Source of the DNA: Prolixibacteraceae bacterium
Lineage (GTDB): Bacteria; Bacteroidota; Bacteroidia; Bacteroidales; Prolixibacteraceae
Length of the DNA stretch: 64,000 nucleotides
NCBI GenBank assembly: GCA_003506435.1
Contig: DOAQ01000007.1
Coordinates: 1-64,000 of the forward strand
Direction of reading: 5' to 3'
In this document: piece after piece, positions 1 through 10,291 of the stretch
Layout of the letters: each line of letters opens with the position of its first letter
Position numbering within the stretch: the stretch's first letter is position 1
Position numbers and translations under genes: made by a program
Notes under the pieces: generated by a model
What the model saw: only the letters and a program-made list of their open reading frames with translations
Told to the model about the DNA's origin: nothing
Databases searched by the model: none

Positions 1-52
1 GAGGATGACCTTTTGGACACCCTCAATCTATATAATTCTTTTTCTTACAATT

Positions 53-373
53 CTACGCTTCGGGAATCGGACCGCCAAAATTCATCGGAGACATGAACGG
101 ATCATGTCCGGGCTGAATTTTAATTGCCCCATGTACAGCTTCAAACTTCTGAACATTGTCCTGTAAAGCCATCAGCAGGCGTTTGGCATGCTCTGGAGTT
201 AAAATAATCCTCGACTTTACATTTGCCTTCGGAATGCCCGGCATAATACGGACAAAATCAATTACAAATTCGGAACTTGAGTGGGTAATGATGGCCAGGT
301 TCGAATAGGTTCCCTGTGCCACTTCCTCGCTCAATTCAATATTCAGTTGGTTTTTGTTTTTATTATCTTCCAT
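53..373 (-). CDS. DUF3467 family protein, last gene of the rpoBC operon
   Basis: This is a 106-residue protein of the DUF3467 family. Its function is unknown; in Bacteroidetes the family is commonly encoded directly after rpoC, and here only two bases separate it from the rpoC stop. The sequence is a single small domain with a conserved middle part (FVIDFVRIMPG, then SRIILTPEHAKRLL) and a Pro/Gly-rich tail. No membrane segment or signal peptide is visible, so it is probably cytosolic. The constant position suggests a link to RNA polymerase or its regulation, but that is inference from neighbourhood only. The ATG start is close to rpoC, which supports co-transcription. Confidence 0.85.
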   Translation of the reverse strand: MEDNKNKNQLNIELSEEVAQGTYSNLAIITHSSSEFVIDFVRIMPGIPKANVKSRIILTPEHAKRLLMALQDNVQKFEAVHGAIKIQPGHDPFMSPMNFGGPIPEA

Positions 374-375
374 AC

Positions 376-3300
376 TTATTCCCTGTATGCGCGTTCAGTC
401 TCTTTCGGTTCAACCATACGGTCGTATTCATCTTTCGAGCCAACCACCAGGTTTTTGTATTCTTTCAACCCTGTACCAGCCGGGATCAGGTGACCACAAA
501 TAACGTTTTCTTTCAAACCGTCCAAATAGTCAACTTTACCCATGATTGCAGCTTCGTTCAGTACTTTTGTTGTTTCCTGGAACGAGGCAGCCGACAACCA
601 ACTGCGTGTTTGCAGTGCAGCGCGGGTGATACCTTGCAGAATCTGGCTTGATGTTGCGGGAATTGCATCACGGGCTTCAATCAGCTTCTTATCTTTCCGG
701 CGCAGGATTGAGTTTTCGTCTCTCAGGCGGCGTGCAGTAATAATCTGACCCGGTTTCAAACCCTCTCCGTCTCCCGGTTCCATAATCACCTTTTTATTAT
801 AGATCCAGTCGTTTTCGTGCAGGAATTCGTTTTTGTCAACCACCTGTTTTTCGAGGAAGCGGGTATCTCCCGGGTCGTCGATTTCCACTTTACGCATCAT
901 CTGACGGATGATCACCTCAAAGTGTTTGTCGTTGATTTTCACGCCCTGCATGCGGTACACGTCCTGAACTTCATTCAGAATATATTCCTGAACAGCAGTC
1001 GGTCCTTTAATGCCAAGAATATCAGACGGAGTGATTGCGCCGTCGGAAAGTGGTGTACCGGCACGAATATAGTCGTTTTCCTGAACCAGAATCTGACGTG
1101 ACAGCGGTACCAGGTACCTTTTTACATCTTCATTCTTGGCAGTAACGATAATTTCGCGGTTACCACGTTTGATTTTTCCTAACGATATTTCACCATCGAT
1201 TTCAGAAACCACAGCAGGATTCGAGGGGTTACGCGCTTCGAACAACTCGGTCACACGCGGAAGACCACCTGTGATGTCGCCTGCTTTACCGGCAGCCCTT
1301 GGTATTTTTACCAATACGTCGCCAGCCCGGACAATATCGCCATCAGAAACAGCAATGTGCCCGCCTACCGGCAAGTTGTACGAACGGATCACCTCGCCGC
1401 TTTCGTCCAAAATGCGCAACGACGGGTTTTTCGTTTTATCCTTGGTTTCAATAATTACTTTCTCTTTGTAACCGGTCTGTTCGTCCGATTCTTCACGATA
1501 AGTAATACCTTCAATCAGATGTTCGAATGAAATTTTACCCTTGTATTCAGTAATAATTACACCATTGTACGGGTCCCATTCGCAAACAACCTGTCCTTTT
1601 TTGATTTCTTTACCATTTTCGATAAACAGCTTCGAACCATAAGGAATACTGTGAGTTGATAACGGGATACGGGTATTTTTATCGATAATACGCAACTCAG
1701 CCAGACGGCTAACTACTACAGTCGATTTTGTCCCGTCGGTATTGGTTTGCTCAACCGTACGCAGTTCTTCAATTTCGGCAATACCATCGTATTTTGAGAC
1801 CACAGTCGACTGAGTCGAAATGTTTCCTGCAATACCCCCAACGTGGAAAGTACGAAGAGTAAGCTGTGTTCCCGGTTCACCGATTGACTGGGCAGCAATT
1901 ACACCCACTGCTTCACCCCGCTGTGCAATACCTTTGCCTGCAAGGTTACGTCCGTAACATTTACCGCAGACACCATTTTTGGCTTCACAGGTAAGTACCG
2001 AACGGATTTCTACACTTTCAATCGGCGAATCTTCGATTTTATTCGCTATGCCTTCGGTAATAATATCTCCTGATTTAATGATCAGTTCACCGGTCAGCGG
2101 ATGGTAAATATCATGAACAGCCGTACGGCCTTCAATTCGTTCAGCAAGAGAAGAAACAACATCCTCATTGTTTTTGATTGCCATAGCAACCAATCCGCGA
2201 AGTGTTCCGCAGTCTTCGTCTGTAATAATAACATCCTGTGCAACGTCAACCAAACGACGGGTCAGATAACCGGCGTCAGCAGTTTTTAGTGCAGTATCCG
2301 CCAACCCTTTACGGGCGCCGTGGGTCGAGATAAAATACTCAAGTACCGACAGACCTTCCTTAAAGTTGGCAAGGATCGGGTTCTCAATAATCTGCGATCC
2401 GGTAGAACCTGATTTTTGCGGTTTGGCCATCAAACCCCTCATTCCGCACAACTGACGAATCTGTTCCTTGGAACCACGGGCTCCGGAATCAAGCATCATG
2501 TATACAGAGTTGAAGCCCTGACGGTCGGTACTCAGCGTTTTCATTACCGAGTTGGTCAGTTTGGCGTTGGCATGTGTCCAAATATCAATAACCTGGTTGT
2601 AGCGTTCGTTGTTGGTAATGAACCCCATGTTGTAGTTCACCATCACCTCTTCAACTTCGCTGTAACCATCGTCAACAATTTCTTTTTTATCAACCGGAAC
2701 AACCACATCGCTCAGGTTGAAAGATAGTCCGCCACGGTATGCCATCTTGTACCCAAGGTCTTTAATTGCATCGAGGAAGCGAACAGTTTCGGCATTACCT
2801 GTCAGTTTAAAGATGTCGGAAATAATGGTACGAAGCGATTTCTTGGTCAACAACTGGTTGATGTATCCTGCTTTTGCCGGAACAAACTGGTTGAAGATCA
2901 CACGACCAACTGTTGTTTCGATGATGTGTTTGAAAAATTCGCCCTTTTCGTCAACATCAGTTACTTTCACTTTTATGATGGTATGCAAATCAACAACTCC
3001 TTCGTTGTAGGCAATAATAACCTCTTCCGGAGAATAGAAGGTCATTCCTTCGCCTTTTGCACCGTCCCTCTGCTTTGAAATATAGTACAGCCCGAGAACC
3101 ATGTCTTGTGAAGGAACAGTGATCGGCGCGCCATTTGCAGGGTTCAGCAAGTTGTGCGAAGCCAGCATCAAAATCTGCGCTTCCAAAATAGCTGAGTTAC
3201 CAAGCGGCACGTGAACGGCCATCTGGTCACCGTCGAAGTCGGCGTTGAACCCGGTACACACCAGAGGGTGCAACTGGATTGCCTTTCCTTCGATCAACAC

Positions 3301-4653
3301 CGGCTGGAATGCCTGAATTGACAAACGGTGCAGGGTTGGCGCACGGTTCAGCATCACCGGATGCCCTTTCAATACGTTTTCAAGAATATCCCAAACAACC
3401 GGGTCTTTGCGATCAACAATTTTCTTGGCCGACTTCACTGTTTTTACAATACCGCGTTCAATCAGCTTACGGATTACAAACGGTTTGTACAGCTCGGCAG
3501 CCATATCTTTCGGAAGACCGCACTCGTGCAGTTTCAATTTCGGACCAACCACAATTACTGAACGGGCCGAATAGTCGACACGTTTACCCAACAGGTTCTG
3601 GCGGAAACGTCCTTGTTTCCCTTTCAAACTGTCGGAAAGTGATTTCAGTGCACGGTTGTTTTCGGTTTTTACCGCATTCGATTTTCGTGAGTTATCGAAC
3701 AATGAATCAACAGCTTCCTGTAACATACGTTTTTCGTTACGTAAAATCACTTCAGGAGCTTTGATTTCAATTAATCGTTTCAAACGGTTGTTACGGATGA
3801 TTACCCGGCGATACAAATCGTTCAGGTCGGAAGTAGCAAAACGACCGCCATCAAGCGGCACCAACGGGCGCAAGTCGGGCGGGATAACGGGCACTACTTT
3901 CACGATCATCCATTCCGGACGGTTCACGTTTTTACTGGCACGGAACGATTCAACAACCTGAAGACGTTTCAGGGCTTCGTTTTTACGTTGCTGTGAAGTT
4001 TCGGTACTTGCCTTGTAACGCAGCGTGTACGAAAGTTCATCCAGTTCAAGTTTTTCGAGAAGACTGTACAATGCTTCAGCGCCCATCTTAGCGATAAACT
4101 TGTTCGGGTCTTCATCGTCGAGATACTGGTTTTCTTTTGGAAGCGAATCCAGAATATCCAGATATTCTTCTTCCGTTAAGAAATCGAGGTGTTTAACGCC
4201 ATCCTGCGCTTTAACACCCGGTTGAACCACGACATAACGTTCGTAATAAATAATTGCATCGAGCTTTTTGGTTGGAAGACCCAACAAATAGCCGATTTTA
4301 TTAGGTAACGATTTAAAATACCAAATATGAGCAACCGGCACAACCAATGAGATGTGTCCCATGCGTTCGCGACGCACTTTTTTCTCGGTTACTTCAACGC
4401 CACAACGGTCACAAACAATCCCTTTGTAACGGATTCGTTTGTATTTACCGCAATGACATTCATAGTCTTTCACCGGCCCGAAGATACGTTCACAAAACAA
4501 TCCGTCGCGTTCGGGTTTGTATGTACGGTAATTGATCGTTTCCGGTTTTAAAACTTCTCCGTGTGAACGTTCCAGTATTTCTTCCGGAGAAGCAAGACTA
4601 ATACCAATTTTGGCAAAGCTGCTTTTAACTTTGTTGTCTTTTCTGAATGCCAT
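376..4653 (-). CDS. rpoC: DNA-directed RNA polymerase subunit beta'
   Basis: This is the complete largest subunit of RNA polymerase, 1425 residues, usual for Bacteroidetes. The catalytic Mg-binding motif NADFDGDQMAVH is intact. The N-terminal zinc ribbon (CHCGKYKRIRYKGIVCDRCG) and the second zinc site (CEAKNGVCGKCYGR) keep all cysteines. The trigger-loop region follows at GEPGTQLTLRTFHVGG. It forms the active site with RpoB and lies 56 bases downstream of rpoB. The short spacing to rpoB and to DUF3467 indicates one transcript. The ATG start gives the typical N-terminus, with the KIGISLASPEEI segment near the start. Nothing is unusual in it. Confidence 0.98.
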   Translation of the reverse strand: MAFRKDNKVKSSFAKIGISLASPEEILERSHGEVLKPETINYRTYKPERDGLFCERIFGPVKDYECHCGKYKRIRYKGIVCDRCGVEVTEKKVRRERMGHISLVVPVAHIWYFKSLPNKIGYLLGLPTKKLDAIIYYERYVVVQPGVKAQDGVKHLDFLTEEEYLDILDSLPKENQYLDDEDPNKFIAKMGAEALYSLLEKLELDELSYTLRYKASTETSQQRKNEALKRLQVVESFRASKNVNRPEWMIVKVVPVIPPDLRPLVPLDGGRFATSDLNDLYRRVIIRNNRLKRLIEIKAPEVILRNEKRMLQEAVDSLFDNSRKSNAVKTENNRALKSLSDSLKGKQGRFRQNLLGKRVDYSARSVIVVGPKLKLHECGLPKDMAAELYKPFVIRKLIERGIVKTVKSAKKIVDRKDPVVWDILENVLKGHPVMLNRAPTLHRLSIQAFQPVLIEGKAIQLHPLVCTGFNADFDGDQMAVHVPLGNSAILEAQILMLASHNLLNPANGAPITVPSQDMVLGLYYISKQRDGAKGEGMTFYSPEEVIIAYNEGVVDLHTIIKVKVTDVDEKGEFFKHIIETTVGRVIFNQFVPAKAGYINQLLTKKSLRTIISDIFKLTGNAETVRFLDAIKDLGYKMAYRGGLSFNLSDVVVPVDKKEIVDDGYSEVEEVMVNYNMGFITNNERYNQVIDIWTHANAKLTNSVMKTLSTDRQGFNSVYMMLDSGARGSKEQIRQLCGMRGLMAKPQKSGSTGSQIIENPILANFKEGLSVLEYFISTHGARKGLADTALKTADAGYLTRRLVDVAQDVIITDEDCGTLRGLVAMAIKNNEDVVSSLAERIEGRTAVHDIYHPLTGELIIKSGDIITEGIANKIEDSPIESVEIRSVLTCEAKNGVCGKCYGRNLAGKGIAQRGEAVGVIAAQSIGEPGTQLTLRTFHVGGIAGNISTQSTVVSKYDGIAEIEELRTVEQTNTDGTKSTVVVSRLAELRIIDKNTRIPLSTHSIPYGSKLFIENGKEIKKGQVVCEWDPYNGVIITEYKGKISFEHLIEGITYREESDEQTGYKEKVIIETKDKTKNPSLRILDESGEVIRSYNLPVGGHIAVSDGDIVRAGDVLVKIPRAAGKAGDITGGLPRVTELFEARNPSNPAVVSEIDGEISLGKIKRGNREIIVTAKNEDVKRYLVPLSRQILVQENDYIRAGTPLSDGAITPSDILGIKGPTAVQEYILNEVQDVYRMQGVKINDKHFEVIIRQMMRKVEIDDPGDTRFLEKQVVDKNEFLHENDWIYNKKVIMEPGDGEGLKPGQIITARRLRDENSILRRKDKKLIEARDAIPATSSQILQGITRAALQTRSWLSAASFQETTKVLNEAAIMGKVDYLDGLKENVICGHLIPAGTGLKEYKNLVVGSKDEYDRMVEPKETERAYRE

Positions 4654-4709
4654 ATATCGATATATTATTTTTTCAAATTATAAAACAAAGAAACCTAGGT
4701 TTCAGATGA

Positions 4710-7700
4710 TTAATCGAGGTTGATACTCAACCCAAGACCACGCAGTTCGTGCAGCAATACATTCAACGATTCGGGGATACCGGCCTGAGGCATTGGTTCG
4801 CCTTTCACAATTGCTTCGTATGCTTTTGCCCTACCCAGTACATCGTCTGATTTCACCGTCAGGATTTCCTGCAGGATGTGGGAAGCGCCAAATGCTTCGA
4901 GCGCCCAAACCTCCATTTCACCAAAACGCTGACCACCAAACTGAGCTTTACCACCCAATGGTTGCTGGGTAATAAGCGAGTACGGTCCAATCGAACGGGC
5001 ATGCATTTTATCTTCCACCATGTGTCCCAGTTTCATCATATAAATGATGCCAACAGTAGCAGGCTGGTCGAATGGTTCACCGGTTTCACCGTCATGAAGC
5101 TGGGTATGTCCAAATTCAGGAATACCTGCTTTATTTGTATAATCGGTAATTTCGTCCAGCGAAGCACCATCGAAGATCGGGGTAGCGAACTTGATACCAA
5201 GTTCTTTTCCTGCCCAACCAAGAACTGTTTCGTAAATCTGTCCGAGGTTCATACGCGACGGTACACCCAGCGGGTTCAGAACGATATCAACCGGCGTTCC
5301 GTCGGCAAGGAAAGGCATATCCTCGTCGCGAACAATACGCGAAACGATACCTTTGTTACCATGGCGGCCTGCCATTTTATCACCAATCTGAAGTTTGCGT
5401 TTCTTGGCAACATAAACTTTTGCCAACTGGATAATTCCTGCAGGCAGCTCATCACCAATCGTTACATTGTACCGTTTGCGGCGGGCAACTGCTTCGTATT
5501 CTTTGTATTTATTGATATAATTCAGGATGAGTTTGAAGATCATCTCGTTTTTATCGTTGTCAGTCGTCCACTTTTGCGGATTAACTGTCAGATAATCAAC
5601 TTCCTGAAGTTGTTTTAATGTAAATTTCACACCTTTCTGGATCACTTCGCCTCCGTAGTAATCTTTTACTCCCTGACTGGTTTTTCCATTAACAAGCGTG
5701 AACAGTTTGTCTTCCAGTTTCGCTTTCAATCCGGAAACAATACGATCAAATTCTTCTTCGATCTGATCGAGTAACGGTTTGGATGAAAGTTTACCTTTTT
5801 TATCTTTTACTACTCTTGAGAACAGTTTTTTATCGATTACTGTTCCGTTGAGCGACGGAGATGCTTTCAACGAAGCGTCTTTCACATCGCCGGCTTTGTC
5901 TCCAAAGATGGCACGCAAAAGTTTTTCTTCCGGTGAAGGATCGGATTCCCCTTTCGGAGTAATCTTACCAATCAGAATATCACCCGGTTTTACGACTGCT
6001 CCAATGCGGATCAAACCATTTTCATCCAGATTGCGGGTAGCTTCTTCGCTTACGTTTGGAATATCGGAAGTAAATTCTTCAACGCCCCGTTTGGTATCGC
6101 GAACCTCAAGTGAATATTCATCCACATGAATAGATGTAAAAACATCTTCACGGACAACCCGTTCCGAAATCACAATAGCATCCTCATAATTGTACCCCTG
6201 CCATGGCATGAAGGCCACTTTCAGGTTACGTCCAAGAGCAAGTTCACCGCCTTCGGTAGCGTATCCTTCGCAAAGTACAGTCCCTTTTTTCACCCGTTCG
6301 CCTTTTTTTACGATCGGTTTCAGGTCGAGAACTGTACCCTGGTTGGTCTTCTGGTATTTTGCCATCTTGTAAGTAACAACCTCGGGGTCAAAACTTACAA
6401 ATTTTTCATCGTCGGTACGATCGTAACGGATTACAATTTCATTGGCATCCACAAACTCGATCATCCCTTCGCCTCCGGCAACAGGAAGAACACGGGAGTC
6501 GACAGCGGCACGGCCTTCAAGACCGGTACCAACAATCGGGGCTTCGGGTCGAAGCAACGGCACAGCCTGGCGCATCATGTTCGATCCCATCAACGCACGG
6601 TTGGCGTCGTCGTGTTCGAGGAAAGTAATCAGAGAAGCAGCAACCGACGCAATCTGGTTCGGACCAACGTCCATTAACTGGACATCTTCTTTTTCAGTAA
6701 GCGGATAGTCACCGTCCAAACGAGCCTTCACTCGTTGATTAACAAAAACGCCCTCATCGCTAATCGGGGCATTTGCCTGCGCAATGATTTTGCCTTCTTC
6801 TTCCTCGGCGGTCAGGTACACAACACCATCAGGAGACAAGTCAACCTTTCCTCCTTCAACTTTACGATACGGAGTTGCGATAAATCCCAAATCGGTAACC
6901 TGTGCAAATACGCAAAGTGAAGAAATCAAACCAATGTTTGGTCCTTCTGGCGTTTCAATCGGGCAAAGACGTCCATAGTGGGTATAGTGTACGTCGCGCA
7001 CCTCGAAACCGGCACGCTCGCGTGACAAACCACCTGGCCCCAAAGCCGACATACGGCGTTTATGAGTCATCTCAGCCAATGGGTTCGTTTGGTCCATGAA
7101 CTGAGACAATGCGTTCGTTCCAAAGAACGAGTTAATTACAGATGATAATGTTTTTGAGTTGATTAGATCAATTGGCGTAAAAACCTCGTTATCGCGAACG
7201 TTCATTCGTTCGCGGATGGTACGGGCCATACGGGCCAGACCAACTCCAAACTGTGCATACATTTGCTCACCTACCGTACGTACACGACGGTTGCTCAGGT
7301 GGTCAATATCGTCAACATCAGTTTTCGAGTTAACCAGTTTGATCAAATATTTGATGATCTCAATAATATCTTCTTTTGTCAGGACCTGAACCCCCATATC
7401 AATATTCAGGTTCAACTTTTTGTTGATCCGGTAACGTCCTACTTCACCCAGATCGTACCGTTTTTCAGAGAAGAACAGTTTGTCGATTACATCCCTTGCT
7501 GTTGCTTCATCCGGCGGTTCAGCATTACGCAATTGCCGGTAAATATGAAGCACCGCCTCTTTTTCAGAGTTACACGGGTCTTTCTGAAGGGTATTGTAGA
7601 TGATTGCAAAGTCCTGCAGGTTTTGATCTTCCTTGTGCAAGAGTATGGTTTTTACATCGGCATCAACAATTTCATCGATGTGTTCGTTTTCGAGGACGGT

Positions 7701-8522
7701 TTCGCGGTCGATAATCACCTCGGTACGTTCAATGGAAACGACTTCACCGGTATCTTCATCGACGAAGTCTTCAACCCATGTTTTCAATACACGGGCAGCT
7801 AACTTCCGTCCGACTACTTTTTTCAAACCAGATTTTGAAACTTTGATCTCGTCGGCGAGGCCAAAGATTTCAAGAATATCTTTATCGCTTTCGAAGCCAA
7901 TGGCCCGGAGCAATGTTGTTACAGGCAATTTTTTCTTACGATCGATGTAAGCAAACATTACGCTGTTAATGTCAGTAGCAAACTCAATCCATGATCCCTT
8001 AAACGGGATGATACGGGCGGAATACAATTTGGTACCATTGGCGTGCATGCTTTGTCCGAAGAATACCCCCGGAGAGCGGTGCAACTGCGAAACAACTACA
8101 CGTTCGGCGCCATTAATAACAAACGTACCACGTTCGGTCATGTATGGAACAGTGCCTAAATAAACATCCTGAACGACTGTATCAAAGTCTTCATGTTCGG
8201 GGTCGGTACAGTACAATTTCAGTTTTGACTTTAACGGCACACTGTACGTCAAACCACGTTCAATACATTCTTCAATTGAGTACCTTGGAGGATCAACCTG
8301 ATAGTCAATAAACTCTAGAACGAAGTTGTTCCTGGTATCCGATATGGGAAAATTTTCTTCAAAAACTTTAAACAATCCTTCATCTTTCCGTTGATCGGGG
8401 GTTGTACCCAGTTGGAAAAATTCGATAAAAGATTTTACTTGTACCTCTAAAAAGTCGGGGTAGTCAAATACAGTTTTTGTTGAAGAAAAACTAATTCTCT
8501 GGTTTTCACTATTTAACGACAT
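4710..8522 (-). CDS. rpoB: DNA-directed RNA polymerase subunit beta
   Basis: This is the complete RNA polymerase beta subunit, 1270 residues. Recognisable parts include the fork/rifampicin region (LSQFMDQTNPLAEMTHKRR, then MSALGPGGLSRERAGFEVR), the ETPEGPNIGLI segment, the MPWQGYNYEDAIVISERVV motif and the C-terminal FGEMEVWALEAFGA block that contacts beta'. The residues most often changed in rifampicin resistance (the Asp of FMDQ, the His of THKRR, the Ser of MSALG) have the wild-type identity, so no resistance is predicted at those sites. It is separated from rplL by about 110 bases holding a hairpin (see the attenuator-like entry) and is followed by rpoC. Confidence 0.98.
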   Translation of the reverse strand: MSLNSENQRISFSSTKTVFDYPDFLEVQVKSFIEFFQLGTTPDQRKDEGLFKVFEENFPISDTRNNFVLEFIDYQVDPPRYSIEECIERGLTYSVPLKSKLKLYCTDPEHEDFDTVVQDVYLGTVPYMTERGTFVINGAERVVVSQLHRSPGVFFGQSMHANGTKLYSARIIPFKGSWIEFATDINSVMFAYIDRKKKLPVTTLLRAIGFESDKDILEIFGLADEIKVSKSGLKKVVGRKLAARVLKTWVEDFVDEDTGEVVSIERTEVIIDRETVLENEHIDEIVDADVKTILLHKEDQNLQDFAIIYNTLQKDPCNSEKEAVLHIYRQLRNAEPPDEATARDVIDKLFFSEKRYDLGEVGRYRINKKLNLNIDMGVQVLTKEDIIEIIKYLIKLVNSKTDVDDIDHLSNRRVRTVGEQMYAQFGVGLARMARTIRERMNVRDNEVFTPIDLINSKTLSSVINSFFGTNALSQFMDQTNPLAEMTHKRRMSALGPGGLSRERAGFEVRDVHYTHYGRLCPIETPEGPNIGLISSLCVFAQVTDLGFIATPYRKVEGGKVDLSPDGVVYLTAEEEEGKIIAQANAPISDEGVFVNQRVKARLDGDYPLTEKEDVQLMDVGPNQIASVAASLITFLEHDDANRALMGSNMMRQAVPLLRPEAPIVGTGLEGRAAVDSRVLPVAGGEGMIEFVDANEIVIRYDRTDDEKFVSFDPEVVTYKMAKYQKTNQGTVLDLKPIVKKGERVKKGTVLCEGYATEGGELALGRNLKVAFMPWQGYNYEDAIVISERVVREDVFTSIHVDEYSLEVRDTKRGVEEFTSDIPNVSEEATRNLDENGLIRIGAVVKPGDILIGKITPKGESDPSPEEKLLRAIFGDKAGDVKDASLKASPSLNGTVIDKKLFSRVVKDKKGKLSSKPLLDQIEEEFDRIVSGLKAKLEDKLFTLVNGKTSQGVKDYYGGEVIQKGVKFTLKQLQEVDYLTVNPQKWTTDNDKNEMIFKLILNYINKYKEYEAVARRKRYNVTIGDELPAGIIQLAKVYVAKKRKLQIGDKMAGRHGNKGIVSRIVRDEDMPFLADGTPVDIVLNPLGVPSRMNLGQIYETVLGWAGKELGIKFATPIFDGASLDEITDYTNKAGIPEFGHTQLHDGETGEPFDQPATVGIIYMMKLGHMVEDKMHARSIGPYSLITQQPLGGKAQFGGQRFGEMEVWALEAFGASHILQEILTVKSDDVLGRAKAYEAIVKGEPMPQAGIPESLNVLLHELRGLGLSINLD

Positions 8523-8560
8523 CTATATCTCTGAATTAATTGAACTTAACTTAAATATAC

Positions 8561-8596
8561 AAAAAGGCTTAGAACCCCACAACAGTGAGGTTCTAA
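8561..8596 (-). terminator. Hairpin between rplL and rpoB, likely attenuator
   Basis: On the minus strand a 12-base arm (TTAGAACCTCAC) pairs with GTGGGGTTCTAA around a four-base loop, and GCC followed by five T residues comes next. This has the form of an intrinsic terminator inside the operon, between ribosomal protein and polymerase genes. Partial termination here is the known means of lowering rpoBC expression relative to rplJL in E. coli; its use here is inference. A second short inverted repeat (AACCTT/AAGGTT) lies nearer rplL. Confidence 0.7.
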
Positions 8597-8631
8597 ACCA
8601 TGTCAACCTTTATTTAAGGTTGTAAGACGTT

Positions 8632-9012
8632 TTATTTAAGTTCAACTTCAGCTCCTGCTTCTTCTAATTGAGCTTTCAGTGCTTCAGCTTCGTCTTTTGA
8701 AACTTTTTCCTTGACCGCTTTTGGAGCGCTGTCAACTACTTCTTTAGCTTCTTTCAAACCAAGACCTGTCAGTTCTTTTACTAATTTAACAACAGCTAAT
8801 TTTGACTGACCACCTGATTTCAGAATTACATCAAATTCAGTTTGAACAGCAGCTTCAGCTTCGTCAGCGCCACCGGCTGCAGGAGCAGCAACAGCAACTG
8901 CAGCGGCTGCAGGTTCAATACCGTATTCACTTTTCAAAATTCCGGCTAATTCGTTTACTTCTTTTACAGTTAAGTTTACTAACTCTTCTGCAAGGGCTTT
9001 TAAATCTGCCAT
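8632..9012 (-). CDS. rplL: 50S ribosomal protein L7/L12
   Basis: This is the 126-residue stalk protein bL12, which recruits translation factors to the 50S subunit. The sequence shows the N-terminal dimerisation helices, an Ala-rich hinge (residues about 34-50, EPAAAAVAVAAPAAGG) and the conserved globular C-terminal domain with LTGLGLKEAKEVVD and a KEEAE-like tail. Length and composition are typical. It lies 41 bases downstream of rplJ, as expected for the L10-L12 operon, and is followed by a hairpin that probably lowers read-through into rpoB. Confidence 0.97.
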   Translation of the reverse strand: MADLKALAEELVNLTVKEVNELAGILKSEYGIEPAAAAVAVAAPAAGGADEAEAAVQTEFDVILKSGGQSKLAVVKLVKELTGLGLKEAKEVVDSAPKAVKEKVSKDEAEALKAQLEEAGAEVELK

Positions 9013-9053
9013 TTTCCTTTAATTTTTATAATATAAAATTGATGACTAACTTT

Positions 9054-9569
9054 TTATCTTTTTGCGAGTGTCTCAAGAACTCCGTGAATGGTGTTACCTC
9101 CCGATTGAAGAGCACCCAATACATTGCGCATTGGTGATTGCAACAATCCAACGAGGTCGCCAAGCAGTTCGTTTTTCGACTTAACAGCGATTAATACTTC
9201 GAGCTGATCTTGCCCAACATAAACTGATTCTTCAACATAAGCACCTTTCAGTAAAGGTTTTTTCTTCTTTTTGCTGAATTCTTTAATCAGTTTTGCGGGA
9301 ACATTTGCAGCTTCACAAAACATGATGGAAGTATTACCAGAGAGAACTTCGTAAAGTTCAGAAGCTTCTTTTTCGGAGGCCTCCAAAGCTTTGCGTAGCA
9401 GAGTGTTTTTTACTACAACCAGTTTTACATCTCTTGAGTAGCAAAGGCGTCTCAAGTTACTTGAATCACTAGCATTCAGGTCAGCTATGTCAGTCAGGTA
9501 AAAATGGCTCGATGAGTTGATCTGTCCAATTAGACTGTCAATAATCTCTTGTTTTTCTGATCTTTTCAT
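9054..9569 (-). CDS. rplJ: 50S ribosomal protein L10
   Basis: This is the 171-residue uL10, which anchors the L7/L12 stalk to 23S rRNA. The N-terminal rRNA-binding domain is visible (MKRSEKQEIIDSL, then VVVKNTLLRKALE) along with the C-terminal helix that binds L12 dimers. It sits 13 bases downstream of rplA and 41 bases upstream of rplL. L10-L12 autoregulates its own mRNA in several bacteria; no specific leader structure was identified here. Confidence 0.96.
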   Translation of the reverse strand: MKRSEKQEIIDSLIGQINSSSHFYLTDIADLNASDSSNLRRLCYSRDVKLVVVKNTLLRKALEASEKEASELYEVLSGNTSIMFCEAANVPAKLIKEFSKKKKKPLLKGAYVEESVYVGQDQLEVLIAVKSKNELLGDLVGLLQSPMRNVLGALQSGGNTIHGVLETLAKR

Positions 9570-9582
9570 TTCAGCTCATTTA

Positions 9583-10278
9583 CTAGTCAGTAACTGACTT
9601 TGGTTCAACTTGAATGCCTGGGCTCATCGTACTTGACAGGTAGATACTTTTAATATAAGTACCTTTTGCTGCCGATGGTTTAAGCTTGTTCAACATGTTT
9701 ACAAATTCTTTTGCATTTTCAGCGATTTTATCAGGATCGAATGAAACTTTACCAATCGAAGTATGCACAATACCGAATTTGTCAACTTTAAAGTCGATTT
9801 TACCAGCTTTAACTTCAGCAACTGCCTTGCCAATTTCCATTGTAACTGTACCGCTTTTGGGGTTTGGCATCAAACCACGCGGACCTAAAATACGTCCGAT
9901 AGGCCCGATTTTCCCCATTACGGGTGGCATAGTAATAATAACATCAACATCGGTCCAACCGCCTTTGATTTTATCAATGAACTCGTCGAGACCAACGTAG
10001 TCAGCGCCAGCATCTTTTGCCTCCTGCTCTTTATCAGGAGTTACAAGAGCCAACACACGGACCTGCTTGCCGGTACCATGAGGCAAAGTAACCACGCCTC
10101 GAACCATCTGATTTGCTTTCCTGGGGTCAACACCCAAGCGGACATCAATATCCACAGAAGCATCGAATTTGGTGTACGTAACGTCTTTCACCAAACCGGC
10201 TGCTTCGTGCAGTGAATATGATTTTCCTGCTTCGATTTTTACCAGAACAAGCTTTTTATTTTTTGTAATTCTGCCCAT
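9583..10278 (-). CDS. rplA: 50S ribosomal protein L1
   Basis: This is the 231-residue uL1, which forms the mobile L1 stalk and contacts E-site tRNA. It contains the family signature region IGPIGRILGPRGLMPNPKSG and the preceding VVTLPHGTGKQVRVLAL segment. Length matches the bacterial family. It follows rplK by 13 bases and precedes rplJ by 13 bases, which is the normal L11-L1-L10-L12 order. L1 is a translational repressor of the L11 operon in E. coli, which may apply here (inference). Confidence 0.97.
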   Translation of the reverse strand: MGRITKNKKLVLVKIEAGKSYSLHEAAGLVKDVTYTKFDASVDIDVRLGVDPRKANQMVRGVVTLPHGTGKQVRVLALVTPDKEQEAKDAGADYVGLDEFIDKIKGGWTDVDVIITMPPVMGKIGPIGRILGPRGLMPNPKSGTVTMEIGKAVAEVKAGKIDFKVDKFGIVHTSIGKVSFDPDKIAENAKEFVNMLNKLKPSAAKGTYIKSIYLSSTMSPGIQVEPKSVTD

Positions 10279-10291
10279 TTTAATAATTTTT

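Noticed and set aside
281..4723. Many plus-strand frames opposite rpoC
   Set aside because: Shadows of rpoC on the other strand with no recognisable protein features.
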